A DNA stretch of 60,000 nt, taken from Bolinopsis microptera (lineage: Eukaryota > Ctenophora > Tentaculata > Lobata > Bolinopsidae). The stretch covers positions 16,965,337-17,025,336 of the forward strand of contig NC_087080.1 of NCBI RefSeq assembly GCF_026151205.1, written 5' to 3'. Below are positions 10,801-22,800 of the stretch, piece after piece. Numbering within the stretch: the stretch's first letter is position 1; every line of letters begins with the position of its first letter. The notes beneath the pieces were generated by a model. It was not told the origin of the DNA. It saw only the letters and a list, made by a program, of their open reading frames with translations, and made no database searches. The translations under genes and the position numbers were made by a program.

Positions 10801-13800
10801 TCCAATGTTTAACAACATGAACAACAACATGGCGAACCTAGCAGTCCCTCGACCTTGACGTGGCCTACAAACCGGCCATTGGGTCCAGGTTGGATATAAT
10901 ATCTACCATCAGATTTAGATAAACAGAATTTGTAGAACTAGTTATATAATCAAACAATCATGAAACAACGCTGTAGAACTAAAAATAGGGAATTGTTTGC
11001 CCTGACGGTATATGGATCGCTCTTGGCCAGGAAAAATATAATTTCATCCACATTATTATTTTTTAAATCAACAGAAAAAGTACGAATTCAGAGAATTTAA
11101 AAATATTCATCCAATGTTTAACAACAACAACATGGCGAACCTAGCAAGCTAGGAACGAGGGGACGACCTCTTTTTCTTTTGCGGTGCGACCACGGTTCTT
11201 TCGGTATAGTACAGATTTCTCCGCAGCATAGTCGGGACGTAACTCCACTTCCAGGCATATATATATAATATGCAGTCGTGTTATTCTCACAGCTGTGTTA
11301 ATTTCAATGAGACTCATTGAGAGCCACTATCATTCACACCATGGTTTGGTGAGTGATGCTAAAACTATGGTCGATGGTGGTATATTAAAGATTTTAATAT
11401 GACCCAAGCGCAGCCCATTACACTTACAGTAAAACTGCGACTTACTGTGAATATCAATTAACTATTAACTATTGGTATTTAGAAAATTATTAATTAGAAT
11501 ATTTGCCCCAGACGAGTGAAGGATAACGCAGTGATAGCCCACTGTGCCGGGATCTGCGCTTATGGAGTCAAACTAGAGGCTGTTCTTAAGGAAATAACAC
11601 AGTAAGTTGAATTGTAGTTCTTTTATTATTACTATTAGTATTTAGTGGCTCAGTGGCTCAGTCGGTTAATCCGCCTGTCTACTGGCCTGGAGGTTGCGAG
11701 TTCGAATCCCAGTTGGCCCAAAATCTCAAAAACTGAAGGGCAGCCGTCACTCACCAAACCATGGTGTAAATGGTAGTGGCTTATGGTAGAGCTGCGAAAA
11801 TAACACGAGTGTATTTGCCTGGGGTTGTTTTCCGACTATACTGCAGGGAAATCTGTACCGAAAGTACCGTGGCCGAAATGCAATTAGACAGGGAAATCTG
11901 CTCCTCCACTGCGGTCGACCAAATTATTATTATTATTAGTATTAGTATTAGTACGTCCCAGTATGTAGTTGGTGCTTTTTAAAATTTTTGATAAATTAGA
12001 GCTCGTATTAAGTTGTTGATGGAAAAGTAGCCAAAATAATATTCTCTACAACAACTCACTGTATATCTAATTTGTTGTCGATCATTCATTTGCAAATCAT
12101 CGCCATTTCATCAGTGATATCCATCATCCAATGTCCAAAGCTCTCATTTGTCATAATACGTGCCTAAATTCATTGTTTTTAAGACAATCCATCACAGAAC
12201 ATCTGAATCTTTCTCAAAATCTTTAAAAAGTGTTCAGTCTAGTCGTAGCTTAATTTTCAATTGACATATTACTAGGAGAATTCAGAACTGTTGTCTCATG
12301 CGTTATACCATTATCAATTATAACTATGAACACTATCAGCCTGGGGTCCCCATGTAATCCAGAGACGGTAACTTTTACATCATACGGTAACTCTTTACAT
12401 AATAAACTGGCCTGGGTTTATTGGAGAGTATGAGGACACGATAGCCGGGTACAAGGCCAACCTAATCAGTAGAAAGCTTAACAAAACGAAGAGTTTTATT
12501 TTCAAAAGTCTGTCCCATTTTCAGATATGAAAATTTCTGAACACACATTTGACAGATTGGATGACATTTTTGCCCACAAACCGATTAGTCAGTTAATTGA
12601 TGATGGTATGATATCAAATTGGAGTACTGAAAGTCAAAATCTTTCGGTATAGTGTCGAGAAAACTCTGACGAAGACAAATGGTGAAGGTTTTTTAAATCG
12701 GTCCTTAGTAATTTGTTCAATTGATGGTTTTGTACCACAAATGTTACATAAAATGGCTTGAGCAGCTTAATAAAGAAAACAGTAAGAGTTAGGGGGCTCG
12801 CTCTTTCTCCCCTTACTGCATATTATGTAGCGTTGGAACATATATCATAATTACACTGTCATGAATACTATAATCTTATTAGGGAAGGAATCGCTCAAAG
12901 CGGTCTGTTTGGACTGTAGATAAAGTTCATACTTTCATACGACAATGTAATCATGTTTTCATATATGCGGGTGTTGTGCCGTGTGCGGAGTTAACAAGGG
13001 TTAATTTCTATTGATTATAATTGTTTAAGATACTATTGTTTAAGATACTATTGGATACGTGAGGGCACTCCGAATAGAATTGCTCACCTAATGCGGGTTT
13101 TGACTCAGCGGGTAAACAACCCTACCCTTTTTAACTCCGGCAGTGAAATCCTGGCCGAATGCCGGGTTACACTAGTTTACTATATTATAGCTATGTGTAA
13201 AACTGATTACGTAGGGGGAGGGGGTTAAAAATTGAATACTTAATATGTGAGCGACTCCCTATCTGATCTAGGTAAGGATGGTAATTTAATTATATATTAA
13301 TCCTAATTTACATAAATTTGTTCCAATTTTCTCAATTTTCCCAATGTTTCACTCTCGGAAGACTGGATACAGAATCAATTAGGCAATAGTCCATATTCAA
13401 GGCATGGATAATGCCAGCTTTCTCAAGAATTGTTATTAGCTGGTTATAGCTTGCATTTTTCTTCAAACGTTTAGTAGCCACCCAGCGTGGAGTGGCTCGG
13501 GCAACATATATAACTCAACGCCACTGGACAGGGGCCGGGACGGTAGTTATGTGTCCCATATCCAAACACCTTGCCTAAACATCTAGTTATCTGATTCTGG
13601 ACCGGCAAGGTTACTCTCTAAACCAAAACTACATTTAATTGAAACAATAGTGTATGATATTGAAATTGAAATTGAAATATGAAGAAGGTTAGGTGAAGCA
13701 TTTTGTAGTTGCTCGAAAACTTAATAAACTAAAAATACTAACGTATAAAGTATTACACTAAATTTTAATAACATTAATATAGATTTTGTAATATTCCCTG

Positions 13801-16800
13801 ATTATTGATTATAATTACTTAACGTTATAAAACCAGACAGTTTTAATTTATACTTTGTCTCAAATCCCCCCAATATACATTGTAAAACTAAAACTACTAG
13901 GATTTATTAGACCCTTTAAGTCAGCATTGTGCTAATTGAACGAGAAACATCGTCCTCTTCCCATCATAACATATCACATACATTTTGATTTACACCCAAT
14001 GGTCGCTGAACTGGCAGGAAATATGAGAGGGGGAAGGAAATGTTGTAGAGTATAAGGTAAGTGGGACAGTGGGAGCAGGTGTGAAAACAGATTCACCAGG
14101 TGAGAAGGTGAGAGGATCTGCAGGGTGAGGCTCGTGAGATTCAGGTAGGTGACTGGAAAAGGAACTGGGAGGTAAGCTGGAACTGGAAAGATAGGGGTCA
14201 TAGAAGTTCAGAGGCTTTACAAATGTGAGTGGCTTCACGAAAGGTAGAGGCTTAACAAAAATGGGTCCTCCAACACAACCGGTATGATTCATTTGATGTT
14301 TACTTAGATCTGATTTTCGGATTGAACTGTAGGAACATTCAGAGCATTTAAACGGTTTTTCACCGGTATGAGTCCTCTGATGTTTAACTAGGTTTTGTTT
14401 TATGCTTGCACTGTAGGAACATTCAGAGCATTTATACGGTTTTTCACCGGTATGAGTCCTCTGATGTATAACTAGGTTTTGTTTTATGCTTGCACTGTAG
14501 GAACATTCGCAGCAATTATACGGTTTTTCACCGGTATGAGTCCTCTGATGTTTAACTAGATTTTGTTTTAAGCTTGCACTGTAGGAACATTCAGAGCATT
14601 TATACGGTTTTTCACCGGTATGAGTCCTCTGATGTTTAACTAGGGTTTGTTTTAAGCTTGCACTGTAGGAACATTCGGAACATTTAAACGGTTTTTCACC
14701 GGTATGAGTCATCTGATGTCCAACTAGGGTTGATTTCCGGCCAGTACTAAAGGAACATTCGGAGCATTTGTACGGTTTTTCACCGGTATGAGTCATCTGA
14801 TGTCCAACCAGGCTTGATTCCCAGCGAGTACTAAAGGAGCATTCAGAGCATTTATACGGTTTTTCACCGGTATGAGTCCTCTGATGTTTAACTAGGTTTT
14901 GTTTTAAGCTTGAACTGTAGGAACATTCGGAGCATTTATACGGTTTTTCACCGGTATGAGTCCTCTGATGTTTAACTAGGTTTTGTTTTAAGCTTGCATT
15001 GTAGGAACATTCGGAGCATTTATACAGTTTTTCACCGGTATGAGTCCTCTGATGTTTAACTAGGTTTTGTTTTAAGCTTGAACTGTAAGAACATTCAGAG
15101 CATTTATACGGTTTTTCATCGGTATGAGTCCTCTGATGTTTAACTAGGTTTTGTTTTAAGCTTGCACTGTAGGAACATTCGGAGCATTTATACGGTTTTT
15201 CATCGGTATGAGTCCGTTGATGTGAAACTAAAGCTGTTTTTTTGCTTGCATTGTAGGAACATTCAGAGCGAATGTAAGCATTTTCATTGGGATGAACCCA
15301 CTGGTAGCGAAGCAATTCTGATTCCTGGTTGGGACAATCCAACTGAGATACTGCATTTGAATACACTTCTGATTTAACAAGAAAATTATCTTCCTCCTTC
15401 TTAATCTCTGTCTTGATCAATTCCGGTGAAATACTTTCTTCTTCCATTTCATTTTTAAACTCTGGAACATTTTGCTGCTCCATTTTACTAAAAAGTTAAC
15501 GACCGTACGAAGTTTCCGCTTAACAATCATCACTAGAAAACAAAATTAATACAAGTTCGAGATCTAAATTTCAGTGTAAATATTTGAAGAGCTTTTCGCT
15601 TTGGTTACATCAGGAAGAAACAAGCTTTTAAAAAGTGTTGGTAGTAACCCAGAAAATTGAAAACAAGCGAATATGGTTATCAAATTTGAAACAGGTTTAA
15701 CTTAATGTTAATAAGGTATTCGGATGCTGATATTATATAGCCACGTAAAGCTATTAAACTACGAAACTTAATCTTCTAAACATTTATTAGAAGAGATCTC
15801 AAAACTGAAGCTTCAGTATAACTGTTAGTTTGAGCTTTGCTTCCCACAATACGTTTAAGATAATGGCAGCTCATGTTACCAGGGCAGCTCATGTTACCAG
15901 GGCAGCTCATGTTACCAAGGTAACACCTGTTACCAAGGTGACACACGTTAACACGTGATGTGATAACAGGGTCATAGTATAAGTGACCGACTGCGTAGCT
16001 GTGTAAGTGTGTAATTATGTAGTTAACTGTTATAATATTGTAATCACGTATTGTTAAGTGTTGCTAAGTGTTGCTAAGTGTTGCTAAGTGTTGCTAAGTG
16101 TTGCTAAGTGTTGCTAAGTGTTGCTAAGTATTGCTAAGTGTTGCTAAGTGTTGCTAAGTGAGACCTTTACCGATTGTTGAAATTCGACATCTACAGTTTT
16201 GGCCGAATTTCTGACCCGCAACCAATAAATTAGTCAACTATAAATGGAAAATGATACGATTGAGATGCTGGAAGTTTGATTCGGGTCGGAGGACGCTCAA
16301 AGCAGAAATCTCAACAAAACGAAAAGTTGTATTTTGAAAACTCTGTCCTATTTTCATTTATGAAAATTTCTGAACACACATTTGACAGATTGGATGAACT
16401 TTTAGCCCACAAACTAATTAGTCATACTGTCCCATACTTTTTTTCATTTTAAGTTTTTGAAGCTGAAATTTCCAGGGCCGATATTTTACAGTTTTGACTG
16501 AATCTCTTACCTGCAAGTGGCAACTAATTAGTCAATTAAATAAAGATGGCATATGACATGATTGAGGTACTGGAAGTTTGATTTCGAACGGAAGAAGCTC
16601 ACAGCAGAAAGCTTAACAAAATGAAAGTTTCTGAACACACATTAGACAGATTGGATGACACTTTTGCCCACAAACCAATTAGTCAGTTAATTGATGATGG
16701 TATGAAACCAAATTGAGGTACTAGAAGTCAAAATCTCGAAACAAAATGGAAAATCATACTGTCCCATATTCTGTCCCAGTTTTTGAAAATGAAATTTCCA

Positions 16801-19800
16801 GGACGGACAATTTACAGTTTTGGCTGATTTTTTCACCCACAACCAATTATTAATCCAACTATAAATGGTATATGACACGATTGAGGTGCTGATAGTTTGA
16901 TTCGAGTCAGAGGAAGCTCACAGTAGAAATCTTAACAAAACGAAAAGTTGTATTTTCAAAACTCTGATTCAAGGCATGGATAATGCCAGCTTTCTCAAGA
17001 AATGTTATTAGGTCCAATAAACGTTAGTAGCCACCCAGCGTGGAGTGGCTCGGGCAACATATATAACTTTACGCCACTGGACAGGGCCGGGACGGTAGTT
17101 ATGTGTGTCCCATATCCAAACACCTTGCCTAAACATCCAGTTATCTGATCATGGGCAGGCAAGGTTACTCTCTAAACCAAAACTACATTTAAATGAAACA
17201 ATAGTGTATGATATTGAAATTGAAATATGAAGAAGGTTAGGTAAAGCATTTTGTAGTTGCTCGAAAACTTAATAAACTAAAAATACTAACGTATAAAATA
17301 TTATACTAAATTCTAATAATATTAATATAGATTTTGTAATATTCCCTGATTATTGATTATAATTACTTAACTCATAAAACCAGACAGTTATAATTTAAAC
17401 TTTATCACATATCCCCCAATATACATTGTAATAGTAAAACAACTAGGATGTATTAGACCCTTGCATGTTCCTATAAACGTTTAGTAGCCATCCAGCGTGG
17501 AGTGGCTCGGGCAACATATATAACATTACGCCACTGGACAGGGCCGGGACGGTAGTTTACCTCCACTGCATTTATAGTTATACAATAAATTCTACAATCA
17601 TAATTTTGTATCGTGATGGAGACCAGTGTCCATACAAAACATTTACTAGGTTGCCGTCTGGTGTGAGCAATTTAGCAAACAGCACGCACACTCCTTTGCC
17701 CCGTCAACCTATATCTAATCTATTTAAAGAGTGACAACCATACTACACATTGAATTAGGATTCCTTTAAATATCAAATTGATTTATTGTAAACTTGTTTA
17801 CTCTGTAATAAATGGCATAAAATTGAAATTGTTGTTTACCTGACAATTTGTGTTTAACCGAGTTAAGTATGTCCCATATCCAAACAACTTGCCTAAACAT
17901 CCAGTTATCTGATCCTGAACAGGTAAGTTTACTCTCTAAACCAAAATTAAATTTAAAAGACACTAAATAATAGTGTATGATATTGAAATTGAAATACAAA
18001 GAAGGTTAAATAAAGCATTTTATAGTTGCTCGAAAACTTTTAATAAACTAAAAATACTAACGTATAAAAGTATAAAGTATTATACTAAATTGTGATAGCA
18101 TTAATATAGATTTTGTGATATTCCCTGATTATTGATTATAATTACTTAATTTTATAAAACCAGACAGTTTTAATTTATACTTTGTCACAAATCCCCCCAA
18201 TATACATTGTAAAAGTAAAACTACTAGGATTTATTAGACCCTTTAAGACAGCATTGTGCTAATTTATATTTGATTTGGACGAGAAAATTCGTCCTCTTCC
18301 CATCATAACATATTACATACATTTTGATTTACGCCCCATGGTCGCTGAACTGGCAGGAAATATGAGCTAAGGGGAAGGAAATGTTGTAGAGTATAAGGTA
18401 GGTGGGACAGTGGGAGCAGGTGTGAAAACAGATTCACCAGGTGAGAAGTTGAGAGGATCTGCACGGTGAGGCTTGTGAGATTCTGGTTGGTTACTGGAGA
18501 AGGAACTGGAAGGTAAGCTGGAACTAAAATGATGGGCGTCATCGAAGATCAGAGGCTTTACAAATGTGAGTGGCTTCACGAAAGGTAGAGGCTTAACAAA
18601 AATGGGTCCTCCAACACTACCTTTTTGAAAGAAAGTCGAATTTTGTATTAAACTGTAGGAACTTTCAGACCATTTATACGGTTTTTCACCGGTATGAGTC
18701 CTCTGATGTTTACTTAGGTCTGATTTTCGGATTGAACTGTAAGAACATTCGGAGCATTTATACGGTTTTTCACCGGTATGATTCATCTGATGTCTACTTA
18801 GTTGTGATTTTCGGATTGAACTGTAGGAACATTCGGAGCATTTATACGGTTTTTCACCGGTATGAGTCATTTGATGGTTACTTAGGTCTGATTTTCGGAT
18901 TGAACTGTAGGAACATTCGGAGCATTTATATGATTTTTCACCGGTATGAGTCATATGATGTTTACTTAGGTCTGATTTTCGGATTGAACTGTAGGAACAT
19001 TCGGAGCATTTAAACGGTTTTTTACCGGTATGAGTCATCTGATGTCCAACCAGGCTTGATTCCCACCCAGTACTAAAGGAACATTCAGAGCATTTGTACG
19101 GTTTTTCACCGGTATGAGTCCGCTGATGTTTAACTAGGTTTTGTTTTAAGCTTGCACTGTAGGAACATTCGGAGCATTTAAACGGTTTTTCACCGGTATG
19201 AGTCCTCTGATGTTTAACTAGGTTTGATTTCCGGCCAGTACTAAAGGAACATTCGGAGCATTTGTACGGTTTTTCACCGGTATGCGTCATATGATGGCTG
19301 ACTAGGTTTGGTTTTTGGCTTGAACTGTAGGAACATTCGGAGCATTTGTATTGTTTTTCACCGGTATGAGTCATCTGATGGCGAACTAAGTTTTGTTTTA
19401 CGCTTGCACTGTAAGAACATTCAGAGCATTTATACGGTTTTTCATCGGTATGAGTCCGTTGATGTGAAACTAAAGCTGTTTTTTTGCTTGCATTGTAGGA
19501 ACATTCAGAGCGAATGTAAGCATTTTCATTAGGATGAACCCACTGGTAGCGAAGCAATGCTGATTCTTGGTTGGGACAATCCAACTGAGACACTGCATTT
19601 GAATACACTTCTGATTTAACAAGAAAATTCTCTTCCTCCTTCTTAATCTCTGTCTTGATCAATTCTGGTGAAATACTTTCTTCTTCCATCTTCATCTCAT
19701 TTTTAAAGTCTGGAACATTTTGCTGCTCCATTTTACTAAAAAGTTAACGACCGTACAGGATTTTCCGCTTAACAGTCGTCACTAGAAAACAAAATTAATA

Positions 19801-22800
19801 CAAGTTCGAGATCTAAATTTCAGTGTAATTATTTGAAGAGCTTTTCGCTTTGGTTACATCAGGAAGAAACAAGCTTTTAAAAGTGTTGGTAGTAACCCAG
19901 AAAATTGAAAACAAGCGAATATGGTAATTTAATTTGAAACAGGTCCAACTTATTGTTATTGAGGTATTCGGATGCTGATATTATAAAGCCACAAAAAAGC
20001 TATTAAACTACGAAACTTAATCTTCTAAACATTTATTAGAAGTGATCTCAAAACTGAAGCTTCAGTATAATACTGTTAGTTTGAGCTTCACTTCCCACAA
20101 TACGTTTAAGATAATGGCAGCTCATGTTACCAAGGCAGCTCATGTTACCAAGGTAGCACATGTCAACACGTTATGTGATAACAGGGTCATAGTATAAGTA
20201 ACCGACTGTGTATCTGTGTGTAAGTGTGTAATTATGTAGTTAACTGTTATAATATTGTAATCACGTGTTGCTAAGTGTTGCTAAGTGTTGCTAAGTGTTG
20301 CTAAGTATTGCTAAGTATTGCTAAGTGTTGCTAAGTGTTGCTAAGTGAGACCTTTACCGATTGTTGAAATTCGACATCTACAGTTTTGGCCGAATTTCAG
20401 ACCCGCAACCAATTAGTCAGTCAACTATAGATGCCAAATGACACGATCGAGGTGCTGGAAGTTTGATTCGGGTCGGAGGAAGCTCACAGCAGAAATCTTA
20501 ACAAAACGAAAAGTTGTATTTTCAAAACCCTGTCCCATTTTCAGATATGAAAATTTCTGAACACACATTTGACAAATTGGATGAAAATTTTGCCCACAAA
20601 ACGATTAGTCAGTTAATTGATGATGGTATGAAACCAAATTGGGGTACTGGAAGTCAAAATCTCGAAAAAAATTCGAAAATCATACTATCCCATACTCTGT
20701 CCCATTTTCAGTTTTTGAAGCTGAAATTTCCAGGGCCAAAATTTTACAGTTTCGGCCGAATTTCTGACCCGCAACCAATTAGTCAGTCAACTATAAATGG
20801 AAAATGACACGATTGAGGTGCTGAAAGTTTGATTCGGGTCAGAGGAAGCTCACAGCAGAAATCTTATCAAAACGAAAAGTTGTATTTTCAAAGCTATGTC
20901 CCATTTTCAAATATGAAAATTTCTTAACACACATTTGACAGATTTGATGACATTTTTGCCCACAAACCAATTAGTCAGTTAATTGATGATGGTATGAAAC
21001 CAATTTGGGGTACTGGAAGTCAAAATCTCAAAAAAATGGAAAATCATACTGTCCCATACTCTGTCCCATTTTCAGTTTTTGAAGCTGAAATTTCCAGGGC
21101 CAAAATTTTACAGTTTCGGCCGAATTTCTGACCCGCAACCAATTAGTCAGTCAACTATAAATGGAAAATGACACGATTGAGGTGCTGAAAGTTTGATTCG
21201 GGTCAGAGGAAGCTCACAGCAGAAATCTTATCAAAACGAAAAGTTGTATTTTCAAAGCTATGTCCCATTTTCAAATATGAAAATTTCTTAACACACATTT
21301 GACAGATTTGATGACATTTTTGCCCACAAACCAATTAGTCAGTTAATTGATGATGGTATGAAACCAATTTGGGGTACTGGAAGTCAAAATCTCAAAAAAA
21401 TGGAAATTCATACTGTCCCAATATACTCTGTCCCATTTTCAGTTTTTGAAGCTGAAATTTCCAGGGCCGAAATTTTACCGTTTTGGCCGAATTTCTGACC
21501 TACAACCAATCAGTCAGTCAACTATAGATGCCACATGACGAATTGATTTATTGTAAACTTGTTTACTCTGTAATAAATGGCATAAAATTGAAATTGTTGT
21601 TTAACTGACAATTTTTGTTTAACCGAGTTATGTGTGTCCCATATCCAAACAACTTGCCTAAACATCCAGTTATCTGATCCTGAACAGGTAAGTTTACTCT
21701 CTAAACCAAAATTAAATTTAAAAGAAACTAAATAATAGTGTATGATATTGAAATTGAAATACAGAGAAGGTTAAGTAAAGCATTTTGTAGTTGCTCGAAA
21801 ACTTTTAATAAACTAAAAATATTAACGTATAAAACTATAAAGTATTATACTAAATTGTGATAGCATTAATATAGATTTTGTAATATTCCCTGATTATTGA
21901 TTATAATCACTTAATTTTATAAAACCAGACAGTTTTAATTTATACTTTGTCACAAATCCCCCCAATATACATTGTAATAGTAAAACTACTAGGATTTATT
22001 AGACCCTTTAAATCAGCATTGTGCTAATTGATATTTGATTTGGACGATAAACGTCGTCCTCTTCCAATCATAACATATTACATACATTTTGATTTACGCC
22101 CGATGTTCGCTGAACTGGCAGGAAATATGAGAGGGGGAAGGAAATAATGTAGAGTATAAGGTAGGTGGGACAGTTGGAGCAGGTGTGAAAACAGATTCAC
22201 CAGGTGAGAAGGTGAGAGGATCTGCAGGGTAAGGCTTGTGAGATTCTGGTTGGTGACTGGAGAAGGAACTGGGAGGTAAGCTGGAACTGGAAAGATAGGG
22301 GTCATAGAAGTTCAGAGGCTTTACAAATGTGAGTGGCTTCACGAAAGGTAGAGGCTTAACAAAAATGGGTCCTCCAACACAACCGGTATGAGTCATTTGA
22401 TGTTTACTTAGGTCTGATTTTCGGATTGAACTGTAGGAACATTTGGAGCATTTATACGGTTTTACATCGGTATGATTCATCTGATGTTTAATTAGAACTG
22501 ATTTTCGGCTTGAACTGTAGGAACATTCGGAGCATTTATACGGTTTTTCACCGGTATGAGTCATTTGATGATTACAGATAAATCTTTGTTGTCAGGGTCG
22601 ATCATCGTACAAGGGAAACTCTCATTTGTGTATTAAAAACCCCTATAATGATATAAAATTAAAATCAATATAGTAATCAATATATTATAAGCAATCAATA
22701 TATAACTTCTCCCCTTTTTAAAACAGGAAAATCGGTCATTTATAAACACTGGCACGGGTCTTGCGCGGCTTTTAAAATTATCAGGAAAATGCGCGCACTT

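Noticed and set aside
8284-10921. CRISPR array
   Set aside because: Regular spacing, but the whole 128-bp unit is repeated with no unique spacers, and the context is eukaryotic.
11651-11725. tRNA gene
   Set aside because: A and B boxes are present, but there is no foldable cloverleaf and the same 280-bp unit occurs elsewhere with target duplication; it is a SINE head.
20514-20807. 97-codon open frame in the 364-bp satellite
   Set aside because: The frame is not preserved in adjacent units, and no domain is recognised.
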